Below, piece after piece: positions 11,786-22,689 of a DNA stretch of 64,000 bases (positions within the stretch are counted from its first letter, which is position 1; every line of letters begins with the position of its first letter). This DNA comes from Portulaca oleracea (taxonomy: Eukaryota > Streptophyta > Magnoliopsida > Caryophyllales > Portulacaceae). The stretch lies in assembly GCA_029582165.1 (NCBI GenBank), contig CM055871.1:131501-195500 (forward strand), written 5' to 3'. The translations under genes and the position numbers were made by a program. Below the pieces are notes generated by a model. The model saw only the letters and a list, made by a program, of their open reading frames with translations. It searched no databases and had not been told where the DNA came from.

Positions 11786-14700
11786 ATCTTAAGGCTTATT
11801 GTCACTATGATCGAGTTTGAGGGATTGAATTTTAAGATCAAGGTGCTATGGAATCGAAAGATAAGTTTATGTTGCTTTATACAAATTCTTGTTTATTCAA
11901 GTTTATTATTTTTAATTATCAAGATTATTAATCAATTGTGATTCATTTGATTAATGTAGTTAAATTATCGATCGGTTGTGGCAATGGTGATTGATGTTTA
12001 TACTCAAGAGATTCAAGGAATATGAGCAGATTGCCTTCATATCGAGATAAGTACTTTAATTTAGTTAAGTTGGTGTTTGTTTGATTTTTGAAAGACATAG
12101 TTCTTCTTTGATTTGAAATTGGGTTAATTCAAATTAAAGGGATAATTAGAAACATGTTTATGATTTATTTATACACCTTGTTAAGTCATCATTTATAAGT
12201 TTTCAAGAAAGTGGTGTGTTAAGGTGTTTGTGAGTACATGTTTGCCATTATGCCAAGATGTTAAGTGTGATTTTATTATTGTCAAGTAAACCACAAAGTG
12301 CCATGTTAAGAGAGTTTATGAGTTTTATGGCATGTATTTCTATGGTTAAGTACATATATGTGTTATTCATATATGAGTTGTTTTGTTATAAATCATGATA
12401 ATTTGTTTATTAAGTTTATCATGATTATTTATATTTTGAATACATGGGTTTATCATGTTGTAATTAATTGATGAAATGATAAGCATGTGTGTTTTTAGAG
12501 TAGTGATCATATATGTACATGTGTAAGGATGTATGTCAATCTATTTGATTCACATATTTAAGTTTATGTACATGACTATTGTTTTTTCTCCGCTAGAGAT
12601 AAAAGCATGCTTAAGTTAAGACAATATGTATTCATGAAAGTTCTTATTTCTTTAGTACATATGATTTTGAGATATATATTTGGGTTGTCTTGTTTTTATC
12701 ATGTTTGTTAAGCATACATAATATGAATAAAGTGTAAGTGTTCATAAAATGTATGAGTTTGACATGAAAATTTATAAGTTGTGAGAATATGGATTCGTGG
12801 TAATTTATCTCAAGATGAATTCATGTGATTAATTCTTATTTATTTGATTATGCAAAGAAGGTTTATATGTTTGCTCATATGTTTTAAGTCTTTGCATATT
12901 TATCTCATGTTCAAGTTGATTGTCTAATGTGAGTTCATGTTTATTATGCTTAAAGTTTGACAATCATGTGTTTATAAGTGCTTGGAAAGTAATCATGATT
13001 ATAAGTTGTTTAAATATATATATATATATGTGTCTTTATATATATATATTTTGATAAGCACTTATGCAAGTTTGCCTTGATAAAATGTCTTGATTGATCT
13101 AAGTTTCAAGTATGCTACTATGCATGTCAAATTATCAATCAATCATTATATAGACTTTTTATGTTTGAGGCATGACAAGTTCAAAAGTAATCATATGATG
13201 CTAAATAAGTGCTTGTGTTAACTTTGCTTAAAGTATGAGATCAAGTTAATTCATATGATTATATCGCATGAATAAGTTAAGCTATGACATGTTTTTCTTA
13301 TTTTTAAGATATGAATAATGTATTTTGTTCATATGAGTACAAGTAGAAATGTATATTTCTTGCTTGTCATGGTAATAATTAAAGTTATCACGCATAATAT
13401 TGTTTCGATAAGTTTAGCATAGCCTAATAAGAAATAATGACGGTTTATGTGATTATTATAAGCATATGGGCTATGGGTGTGTCTTAAGTAACATAGGCAC
13501 ATATTTATTTATAAGTGCAAGCTTCTCATGCTCAATTATCATGTTATTATCAAGATAATTTTGTTGTTAAGTGTTTATTTTGTCATATATGATGTTTCTT
13601 CATGAGATAAAGTAAATGTTTATGAGAAGGTTCATACTTTGTATGGTTTGTAATACATGTGACTTACATATTGACACATATGGTTAAGGCTTGATTATGT
13701 AATATGTAAGGATAATCATGGTTCTATGTATTCATGTGTTTAAGTTGAATACATGTACTTGGCTTTACCGCCATATAATGAGATTATAAGTATTGTTCAT
13801 GTATGAATGTAAGTAATATGTATCTACTATAAGATAAGTTGCATAATGAATGCATGTTGGACTATGTGCATGATCATTTATTTTGAACGCATGATGTTGA
13901 CCTAAGTTCATGTGTTATAAAATTGGATGATCATTGCTTCATTTGTTAATAGTCTATTATTTAAAAGTTTACATGTTTGATATGTAGGATTCAATCAAGT
14001 TTGCTACAAAGGGAAATGCATATGGCTCTCATATACATTTGTTTGATCCATCCTTAAGTGGTTTATGGATTAATATTATGAGTAAAATTGGCATACGAGA
14101 CGAATGGTTATGAGTTCCTCGGTCTAATATTTAAGAAGTGGATCTAATCATGTATAAGGAAACATGACCCTAATAAAAATGACGTTTGATCATATAAGTA
14201 AAGGTCATATAACTACAAGATAATCATTTAAGATCGATTGAGGTTCTCTCTCGCTTAGCCAATGTTAAGATATGTAATAAGTTTCGTTACATATGGTATT
14301 CAAGTTTATGATATTCAAGCTTTGTAGCAAATGGTTAAAAGTTTAATGTTTAAGTTACACATAAGATGGAATCTAATTTCCATAAAACTTAAGTGTTTCC
14401 TCAAATTTAAGTCGGAGAAGATTTCTTCCATGGAAAATCAAATACCTTTTTTGATTTATATAACTATGAAATCCAAAGTTATTTGGATATAGTTATTCAA
14501 AGAACATGAAAAATCAAATGTTAAATTAATTTACAAGGTTCTAAGGCGATAGGTTTTAACTATAAAATCCAAAAGTTATTTGGATATAGTTATGCGAAGA
14601 ACATGGAAAATCAAATGTTAATTGATTTATAAGGTTGTTCTAAGGTATAAGTAGTAGCTATGTAATCCAAGTACTTGGATGAAGACATAGTGATAAGGAA

Positions 14701-15856
14701 AAGAATGCGGAAAATCAAAAGAAATTTTGATCTTGTAAGATAGCATTTCTTTCAAGGTAACTATACAAGTAGTCCAACATCTTGGACAAGGTTATAGTAA
14801 TCACTTTATAAACATTATGAGGATTATCCATGTTATTTGGATAATGTTATAATCAAGTTTTGAGTTCATGAGATTTTGGCATTACAAAAGAATGCATAGT
14901 TCAAAGGTTTGTCGCCTACTAATGCATTCGTTTTGTAAGTTCAAATATGTACTCAATATTTTAAGGTTTACAAAAGCTTATAATGCGATAGTTTAGTCGT
15001 ACTATGATAAGTGGTAAAGTATTTCTTACCTAATCCTATAGTGTGATGGTGTAATCACAACTATGATGAAGGTAAGAAATGTTAAGTTTAAGATATGATC
15101 ATGATAAGTAAGGTCATGGAAAGATATGTATGTATCTAGTGATCTTAGGCAATAGAGGGCACTCAAAAAGTATCATGATTAAATTCTTGCAAGGTCACAA
15201 GAGTATCTAGTGATCCTTGATAAGGGGATGGGAGTAAAGCCCACTTATAAATTGTCATCAACGAAGCTCCAACTCACGCTTGACACCTTTGGTTAAGCCT
15301 GAGTTCAATGGTCGACGACGTTGAATGACAATGGGAGCATCAAAATATTTAAGATAAATCATCCTAAAGACAAGATGATGCTCAAGAACCATAATGTTCA
15401 AGAGGTTTGAGTGTATGACTCATTAACAGACTTTGAATCGATGAGATGGAGAGCTCTATTACGAGGCGTAAAAGTCTGCCTATGCGAGGACGTTAAATGG
15501 GCCGCTTTGGATAGCCTAGGGCTGGGCTTGATGGTTCTCGCGGAGGGTATGGGACACATGGCCGGTTTGAAATAGTGTCTTTATTTTAAGTAAGGTTTTG
15601 GGTTGTGTGTATGATATGTATCCAACTAGTCAAATAAGGATGTAAAGTTCAAAGACTTGTCTACTTTATCATTCAGACTATTTGAAATTATGTACACCGA
15701 GTAAAAGTTCAAGTCGAAAGGCACTTTCATGACGCATAACAACTCCTTGATTTCTCGGGTGTTGAATCTTTCTAGAAGGTTCCATGTATAGCGGGGGTAA
15801 TTTTACCCGAGGGATCCCGGGCTATTTCAAGAGGTACTCTTGAAATGGCGGGGGAT
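11786..15856 (+). other. Non-coding interior of the LARD-like element
   Basis: AT-rich on both strands, with many stops in all frames and no recognisable retrotransposon domain. It holds (AT)n runs near 13015-13050 and a degenerate tandem array with palindromes at 14456-14860. Confidence 0.75.
14456..14860. repeat. Degenerate tandem repeat with TCCAA-TTGGA palindromes
   Basis: About five units of 90-105 bp. Each has a short palindrome: TCCAAAGTTATTTGGA, TCCAAAAGTTATTTGGA, TCCAAGTACTTGGA, TCCAACATCTTGGA and finally ATCCATGTTATTTGGAT. The first three are followed by a shared GGAAAATCAAA-type word. Confidence 0.65.
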
Positions 15857-16543
15857 TGTTGGACTATTTCAAGAGTTTAATTAGAGGCATAAAAGTATAA
15901 GGTATAAGCATAGGATCGACCGAGAAGTCAAATAAGAGCTTAACAAAGAAAATGGACTCAACACGGATCGTGTTCAGTATGACACGACCCGTATTGGCGT
16001 CCAGAGAGAACAGAAAGTGTGCAAAGGATCAACACGGACCGTGTTAATCTAACACGGGTCATGTTGAGCACAGTCGGAATTGATTTTGTAATCCCTTGAT
16101 TTATGCCTCGTTGTCAATTGATATTGGGCATGTTTTGGGATAATATTTGACTGAGAAATCAGTCATGATTTCTCATCAATATTATTCAAACCAATCCCTT
16201 GGATTACGCTCTTGGTTATGGCAAGCTTGACCCTCTTGATGGCTCCAAAGTTTACTATATAAGGTGGATGAATTCCACATTCATCCACACCCTCATTCTT
16301 CTTCTATTCTTTTCTAGAGAGTTTCAACACACTCCGAAGGTGTTGAACTGCAGCAACATTCTTGAGAGTTCATGAGAAATCTTGATCTTTGCTTACAAGA
16401 AGTTAGATTTTATCCTTGAGTCTTTTCACGGTCTAGTGAATAAGTCTTAAGGGGAGACGGACTTGCCCACGACTCCTAGCCACCCAAGTGATCCTCCATC
16501 TTCCATGTGATCGTGTTTCTCCATCTCATTGTTTATTCCAACA
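15857..16543 (+). repeat. Right (3') LTR of the LARD-like element, 687 bp
   Basis: It starts TGTTGGACTATTTC and ends TTATTCCAACA. It has only four palindrome units (15960-16065) against seven in the left LTR, and a TATA box at 16255-16264. Confidence 0.9.
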
Positions 16544-16548
16544 AATCC

Positions 16549-16928
16549 GTCCATAGAATGGGTTGCATAACTAGTTATTTTCTATGAAATTCAAAATTTT
16601 GATGACTTCCCAATTGAGACGGACAAAAAAAAAAAAAAAAAACAACTAGAAGATTGATTGAGAATGTGACTAAGAAATTCAAAATCACACTTCCTTAAAT
16701 GGAACTGAGGTTCAAGACCTCTATAACAAACCCATAATTGTCATTGCATAGTTGATAACCAATATAAGTTTTTCCTAATTGCCATGAAAGCAATATTTGA
16801 GTTACATTCATATATTGTTAAATTAAATACATTCCTTATATTACACATTAAATTTTTAGGAAGATTGTAAAAGATTTTTACAGAAATTAAAATATTTGAT
16901 ATAGACTACGTAATACAATAATATAATA
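16549..16928. other. Intergenic stretch, nothing recognised
   Basis: AT-rich, with an A run near 16626-16643. No gene or repeat was recognised. Confidence 0.4.
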
Positions 16929-17050
16929 CTCCATCCGTTCCATATTAATTGACACAATGACGATAATTAAAATATTGTAACTCATTGTAGTTTGTGAGGA
17001 ATTAACGGTCAAAATTTTCCCAAAATGTCAATTAATATAGAACGGAGGGG
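16929..17050. mobile_element. Short Stowaway-type MITE (122 bp)
   Basis: The ends are CTCCATCCGTTCCATATT and its inverted partner ATATAGAACGGAGGGG. It is flanked by TA at 16927-16928 and 17051-17052. It lies about 640 bp upstream of the NAC start codon. Confidence 0.8.
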
Positions 17051-17070
17051 TACTAAATATAAACAATATA

Positions 17071-17329
17071 CTTCCCCCTTTTCATATTATTTGTTTTTTT
17101 GTTCACTATCACAGTCTCCAAAGTCACCCTTTGATTGATAATGTTTCATATAACACTTTTATTAATAATTGCAATATTATACTTTTATGATAATATTTTT
17201 TCATTATGAATATAATGGTAGTAATTTAATTTAATAAATTATTGTATATGTTGAGAAATTTACAGTCAAAATTTTTTAAGTTTGACTGCATAATTTTCAA
17301 AGAGGACAAATAATATAGAACAAAGGTAG
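17071..17329. mobile_element. Stowaway-type MITE (259 bp), related to the 1045-1301 copy
   Basis: The interior matches the 1045-1301 copy closely, for example the shared stretch TTGATTGATAAT and the TTGACTGCA near the right end. The terminal repeats are worn. TA dinucleotides flank it (17069-17070 and 17330-17331). Confidence 0.7.
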
Positions 17330-17568
17330 TATAATACCTCCACATAATTAATTTCCTCTGTCCCTATTTATTTAGTTATATATATATATATATTTATTTA
17401 GTATTAAACTTAATATTAAAACAATATAATAATATATATTTAATTTTTATTAAGTTTATATTTGTTATGCGTGAAACGGAACCAGGTACTTTGTTTAACC
17501 GACAACAAAATATAATAATTAAGCATAGGGATATTTTTTAATTCCTTGGGCGCTAATCTAAGATTAAT

Positions 17569-17577
17569 TATAAATAG
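17569..17577 (+). promoter_or_regulatory. Probable TATA box of the NAC gene
   Basis: TATAAATAG-type sequence about 115 bp upstream of the ATG, leaving room for an 80-90 bp 5' leader. It is the best TATA match in the 360 bp between the MITE and the gene. Confidence 0.55.
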
Positions 17578-17690
17578 GTGAAGGCCTAATCTCGTTAATT
17601 ACTCATCATCAGTTGGATCATCCCCGCTAATTATCTGGTAGGAAATTTGAAATTATAGCGCGGCAAACAGCATTAACTTAACATCCATCA

Positions 17691-18728
17691 ATGGGTTATT
17701 CATCATCTTCACGGCGGCGAAAACCAGATATACCGGCAGGGTACCACTTCATACCCGAAGACCACCAACTGTTGGTTTACCTGGAGTCCAAAATAAAGGG
17801 TACTCTTGACCCTCAATTCTACCCTAGAATAATGGAGGTCGACATCTATGGCTGCCATCCTTCTGAAATATTCACTTTAGCTGGATCACAAGGGGATCAG
17901 GAAGATGATGAAGATGATAATGGCTACGTACACCGCTACTTCTTAACCCGGTTGAAGAAGACCACTGCTAAAGGAAAAAGGGTTATTTGCCAAGTTGGAA
18001 GCTTTGGGACGTGGAAAGGCCAAAACACCAAGAATGTCAATGACCCTCTGACAGGCACTCTTTTAGGGTACAACAAGTACTACAAATATGAGACCGATAA
18101 ACGAGGCGCAGATCATCAGGGAAGAGATCAGGCTGGTTTCGAGTGGTTGATGCATGAGTATTCTTTGTTGGATAACCATGAAGTAGTCATCTGTCGAATC
18201 ACCAACAAGTTCAACAAGGCGGCTCTGCAGCGAAGGAATGGTAACATTGGTGCTAGGAAACCAACACCTGAACCCGAACCAACTCACCAAGAACAAGAAC
18301 CAAAACCAAAACGAGCCTGTGGAAATTACTGCTCAAATGGTATTAGTAATGCGGCTGTGAAAGCAGGCCATCTAGAGACTCACCAACAAGGAACTGGCCA
18401 AGAAATTTGCAATGTTATGCAATCGATAACATCAATCTTACAAGTTGAACAAGTGGAGCCTCTATGTGCCTTGGCAATGGAAGACGACACATGTATGAAC
18501 AATGCGATCTCACTCGTAGATTATCATGGGTTCCATCAACAACCAATGTGGCAGGAAAGTAGCATCGACAAGGTCGTCATACAACCAACAAACACAATGG
18601 ATGTTCCAGAATCCAAAGCTGGTACTTGGCTAAACAATAATGAGTATCCTTTCGATTTTTCCGCAGATTCTGTTGATTGGGATTTCATCTACAACCATCT
18701 ACTTCGTGACGTTCCTCCTCCCTTGTAA
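17691..18728 (+). CDS. Divergent intronless NAC-domain transcription factor
   Basis: A 345-residue protein with a NAC DNA-binding domain at about residues 12-175. Subdomain A reads PDIPAGYHFIPEDHQLLVYL (canonical form: PGFRFHPTDEELV). Subdomain B is DIYGCHPSEI (51-60). Subdomain C is RYFLTRLKK, then GTWKGQNTK (82-114), where most NACs have GYWKATGKD. Subdomain D is EWLMHEYSLL (151-160) and E is VVICRITNKFNKA (165-177). The C-terminal half is low-complexity and acidic near the end, as expected of a transcription-regulatory region. Most NAC genes have introns within the NAC domain; this frame runs through uninterrupted, pointing to a retrocopy or a lineage-specific intronless clade. The ATG context (ATCAATGGG) and the TATA box support the start. 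Target genes cannot be inferred. Confidence 0.85.
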   Translation: MGYSSSSRRRKPDIPAGYHFIPEDHQLLVYLESKIKGTLDPQFYPRIMEVDIYGCHPSEIFTLAGSQGDQEDDEDDNGYVHRYFLTRLKKTTAKGKRVICQVGSFGTWKGQNTKNVNDPLTGTLLGYNKYYKYETDKRGADHQGRDQAGFEWLMHEYSLLDNHEVVICRITNKFNKAALQRRNGNIGARKPTPEPEPTHQEQEPKPKRACGNYCSNGISNAAVKAGHLETHQQGTGQEICNVMQSITSILQVEQVEPLCALAMEDDTCMNNAISLVDYHGFHQQPMWQESSIDKVVIQPTNTMDVPESKAGTWLNNNEYPFDFSADSVDWDFIYNHLLRDVPPPL

Positions 18729-19701
18729 ACCATGAACTCATATATTTGGCATGTAGTTATTCATTGTAAGTTTAGACTTGTATTGCTTTTGATCTGTAAG
18801 AATTGTTCTATATAACCCCCCCCCCCAAAAAAAAAAAAAAACATATCAGATAATTTTATTGATGAGCTAGCTTGTACGTACAAGTGTTTATCATGTTCTT
18901 GAATATTCCAATATGCAATTAGGCAGACAAAGAACAAGTTTTAAATAAAGTTTGTATCTTGGTGGCAAGTATGTATCTGGGGTTGCCTTGGGCTGATGTA
19001 TAGAGGGTGCTTATGATGCGGCTGCTGTGATGGCAGGTTTCCTTTCACAGTATGCTCAAAAAATAGGTGTGTTCACTTGGCTTGATTCCTTGTTTCTGTT
19101 TGTTGGCTTGATTCCTTGTTTCTGTTTCTGCTGAGATTTGGCAGTTGAGATTGTTGTATGTACCTGCTGTTTGGTCCACAAGAATTGATTTTGCCTTGAC
19201 TAGCCTGGTCTTGTGGTGGCCGGGCAGCCTTGATCCATGTTGTTTGTTTAGTGTAGGACTGGTGGATGCCGTATCACCTCTCTTTGCAACTCATCTTGGT
19301 TTTGTCTCTTTGCAACTTTGTGACACTGATTGCTACTATCCTACACTTTGCATTGCATATGCTTCTGATCAAGGAAATCTCCTTCTGCTTGTTTTCCCTT
19401 TCCTGTCCTTTTTTTTTTTTTTTTATTAGTTATCTTGGTCTTCCTTCTGCTTCTTGCTTGACAAGTACTTTGCGGCCTCTTATTGTTTTCTGATTCATTC
19501 CTTTCCGACCGTCATGATTCCAGTAACTTACAAATCCATACCTTCCTTTTGCTCCTTTCTCGTAAGAATTGCTAACACTCCCAAATCATTCCCCTGAATC
19601 CATACTTGTCTAACTCATTTGGGAGACTGACAATATAGATGGACAACTCTTGGATGCGCTGCTGCTGGTTTCACTTTCCCGTTCTGAAATACTTTGCACT
19701 T
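18729..19701. other. Downstream region of the NAC gene
   Basis: It probably includes the 3' UTR. There is a C run followed by an A run at 18818-18841 and an AATAAA at about 18944. A 23-bp segment containing GGCTTGATTCCTTGTTTCTG is repeated in tandem at 19078-19128. The open frames around 19145-19493 show no known motif and end in a T run, so they are not called. Confidence 0.4.
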
Positions 19702-20027
19702 CAAAAAATTACTCGGAACTACCCTAACTTTTGGTGAAATGTTTTTTTAGATACTCAACTTTTAAAAACTCATTTTGTGGTACCTTTAATTTTTAGATTA
19801 GTAATTATTAGTTGTTTTTCCGATGATCAATTTGGTTAAGTGACCGAAATACCCCTGTTCTTCCATTTTTGAAGATATACCCTTGAAGCAAAAAAATAAG
19901 GGTATTTCGTTCACTTAATAAAATTGATGGCCGGAAAATTATCAAATAATTACTAACTAAAAAAATTAAGGGTACCTCAAAATGAGTTTTAAAAAGTTGG
20001 GGTACCAAAAAAAATAATTTCCCCAAA
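19702..20027. mobile_element. Mutator-like foldback MITE, right end truncated
   Basis: It begins CAAAAAATTACTCGGAA and is one long imperfect hairpin: the left half (ACCCTAACTTTTGGTGAAAT) returns inverted on the right. It is the same family as the complete copy at 54332-54681. The last 30 bp or so of the right end are missing. Confidence 0.75.
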
Positions 20028-20432
20028 CTGGATGACCTTTGTCATGAGTTGAATCAAACTTCCTCTACTAGTTTTGATCCCTTTTTAGGGCTTTTATATG
20101 TATTTTTTTGTCGATGTTGATTCAGTTCTGTCACGCAAAATTGGATAACCTTTGTCATGAGTTGAATCAAACTTCCTCAAAAATAATTGCATTCAACATT
20201 ATATGTATCTTTGATTGTTTAACCCTACTACTACTGCTAAGGAGTTTCTCGGGCGAACATTATTCTAACATAATATTGAATGAAGAGGCTATGATAATGA
20301 AGTATATTTAATTAATTTTTATTTTAGATTATCTGTTATTTACAATCTTTATAGCATATTAATTAATACTTTCTTTATTTTATCATTAACATTTATTGAA
20401 TCAAACTAAATTTTAATTTAGGCCCTGTTCTT
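20028..20432. other. Intergenic stretch with a local duplication
   Basis: The word TTTGTCATGAGTTGAATCAA occurs twice (near 20038 and 20150), a local duplication of about 30 bp. Otherwise AT-rich. Confidence 0.45.
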
Positions 20433-20665
20433 TTATGCGGTATTTTGCGGAACGGTGTGGTGAGGTGTGGTGGAATTGTGGTAGGTTATTGGTATGTGGG
20501 GTAGGTGAGGAGAGAGAATGTAAAAAGTATTGGGGAAAAATGAGGAGAGAGAAAAGTGATGAGAGAGAAAAGTAATGATTTGCGGTAAAATGTGGTGGGT
20601 TGTGATAATCATGCGGTGATGTGTGGCAGTAGTTTCTCTGTGAAAATATGACCTTAATAATAAAG
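20419..20665. mobile_element. Possible MITE remnant starting GGCCCTGTTC
   Basis: It begins GGCCCTGTTCTTTT, a common start of plant hAT or Harbinger-type MITEs, and is G- and T-rich with repeated GTGGTG and GAGAGAGAAAAGT words. A matching inverted end was not found, so the call is tentative. A nearly identical word of about 25 bp (AAGTATATTTAATTAATTTT) lies on both sides, at about 20300 and 20662. Confidence 0.35.
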
Positions 20666-20689
20666 TATATTTAATTAATTTTTTCACTT

Positions 20690-21129
20690 ACTACTTGACA
20701 GATTTTGGTGATATTGATTTTCTACCATCATCCTAAAAGGACAAATAAAAAAAATGGAAAAAAATAGTAAAAAAGGATGATTGCCAAAAAAAAAAAAGAG
20801 TTGACCGTCCTCTAGCTTGTGACTTTTATTGGCTTGTATATAAAGATCCTTGGGAATCTCTTATCTAGATACTCATGCCACACAGATGTCCGCCAAGCAT
20901 TTCAGTCATTTGGTCAAATTTATTTATTTATTTATTCATAAAAAATTTGGAGAAATTTGATCATTATATTATATTATATTGTATAGGGTAGGATTTGTAT
21001 GATTTAATAATTTTTAAATTAGGTAGGGTTGAAATTTGAACAAATTTATAGATGAATACAATAAGGTATCGGCCTAGCCCTGGCTAGGCTGGCACAAATG
21101 CTAGTTTATTTCTTCTTTTTCAAAACTAT
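20690..21129. other. Intergenic stretch, nothing recognised
   Basis: AT-rich with a few A runs; no feature that can be supported. Confidence 0.4.
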
Positions 21130-21330
21130 TTCTTCAAAAATGGAAGAATAAGGGTATTTCTTCAAGAATGGAAGAATAAGGGTATTCTGTTACTTAAAAA
21201 AATTGATAATCGGAAAAGCACCTAATAATTACTAACCCAAAAATTAAGGGTACCTCAAAATAAGTTTTGAAAAGTTGGGGTACCGAAAAATAATTTCTCC
21301 AAATATTGGGGTACATCCGAGTAATTTTTT
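21130..21330. mobile_element. Foldback MITE fragment (right half)
   Basis: It matches the right half of the 54332-54681 MITE, ending CCGAGTAATTTTTTA. The left half is lost. A 30-bp segment containing GGAAGAATAAGGGTATT is duplicated at its left end. Confidence 0.7.
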
Positions 21331-21378
21331 ATTTTCTATCCAATTTATAAAAGTAGGGATTATTATAATCCAATTTTC

Positions 21379-21379
<1 letters not shown>

Positions 21380-21459
<80 letters not shown>
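21380..21459. repeat. (AT)n microsatellite
   Basis: About 40 uninterrupted TA dinucleotides. The open frame of alternating Ile and Tyr across it is an artefact. Confidence 0.95.
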
Positions 21460-21460
<1 letters not shown>

Positions 21461-21489
21461 TTAGTGGTGTCACACAGAATACCAAGAAT

Positions 21490-22640
21490 ATACCATCATA
21501 CAACAACCAAGTTTCAATGAGGGTACTCTACCTTCTACCTTGGTATGCCCATCACTGATGGGAAATTGAGTAAAATGGAATGTCATAAACTTATTGAAAA
21601 GATGACAAGAAGAAAGGTTTGGAAAACAAACAACATTTCTTATAAAGGGCGCGTTACTTTGATCAACAGTGTCCTCGTGGGTCTTTTCTCTTTCTGGGCC
21701 TCCATTATTACTCCCCCAAGAAATTATCCATAAACTCACGTAGATTTACCAAAACTTACTGTGGGGAGCGGATGAAATCTACAAGAAAACACCTTCCGTT
21801 GCGTTGGAAACTGCTTGCAAACCAAAGGCAAAGTATGGACTAGGTCTAAAGGACCTATAAAAATGGAACAACTCTCATTAGAAAACAAGTTTTTTATCCT
21901 CCATCACAAACAGAGTATGTGGATCAAGTGGAGTCACGAAAGATACGTTCAAGGGGGGACTAGTGGAGTTTCCACCCTACCTCGGACACTTGCTGCTATC
22001 TCAAAAAACATTGCAAAGTAAAAAGTACCTTTCATCCTGCCTCTGCCCTCTATTCTCACTACACTGTTCAAGCAGACTATAAATGGCTATTGGGTCATCT
22101 TGAAACATAAATCTGGGCTCGGATTACCTGGAACCGTCTAAATAACCCTAGGCACAACCATATCACCTGGATAACCAAGCGTGGTAAACTGCAAAGCAGA
22201 GCTAGGTTGCATCGGTTCAAGCCTGACATAAACCCCACTTGCCTCTTGTACAACCAAGAAGATGAAACCATGGAGCACCTATTTTTCAAATGCTGCATAG
22301 CTCAACGTGTCCTATCTTGGCTCATAAATTTGTTGAAACTCCCCTTGTGCAACTCCTTCATTCACTGGTGCTCGCGGATTAAAAACTTGAAGGCCCCTAA
22401 ATGGCGTCGTGATCTCGCTGTTGCTAGTTTTAGTAGATATATCTATGACATATGGAGTATGAGAAACCTTCAAATTTTGAAGAGTAAAAGCATCTCCTCC
22501 ATACAAGCATATGAAATAATCAAGAACACTCTTAGAGATAGAATTCTTTTTATTTCCAATAGAAATCCCAAATGTAGAAATTATATGGCAATTCTTTGAA
22601 ACACAAGGCTTGCAAGTGCCTTTGCGATTTGTTTTGTTCA
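21490..22640 (+). pseudogene. L1-type LINE ORF2 3' fragment (RT end and zf-RVT)
   Basis: The plus strand encodes the distal part of a plant LINE reverse transcriptase. GMPITDGKLSKMECHKLIEK and GRVTLINSVL lie at 21540-21730. A zinc-binding zf-RVT domain lies at 22200-22330, with CLLYNQEDETMEHLFFKC. At least three frames are needed to follow it, so it is dead. The catalytic YxDD part is absent. An AATAAA at 22639 may be the element's own signal. Homology to the next element starts about 22685. It is unrelated in strand and position to the 3546-9540 LINE. Confidence 0.8.
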
Positions 22641-22689
22641 ATAAAGTTCGACTTTATCGATTCAATATATACATACAATACCATTGTCC

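Larger units (their letters stand above)
11036..16543 (+). mobile_element. Complete non-coding LTR element (LARD-like, 5.5 kb)
   Basis: Two direct LTRs (11036-11785 and 15857-16543) start TGTTGGA and end TATTCCAACA. They are flanked by a perfect 5-bp TSD, AATCC, at 11031-11035 and 16544-16548. A short polypurine tract (GGCGGGGGAT) lies just before the right LTR. The 4.07-kb interior has no open frame of note and no gag or pol motif, which fits a large retrotransposon derivative copied by another element's proteins. The primer-binding site after the left LTR was not recognised. Confidence 0.9.

Noticed and set aside
19145..19493. Two overlapping frames downstream of the NAC gene, one rich in hydrophobic residues
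   Set aside because: They end in a T run, have no homology I recognise and lack promoter or start signals. More likely downstream non-coding sequence.
21275..21520. Open frame with a long Ile-Tyr repeat
   Set aside because: Translation of the (AT)n microsatellite.
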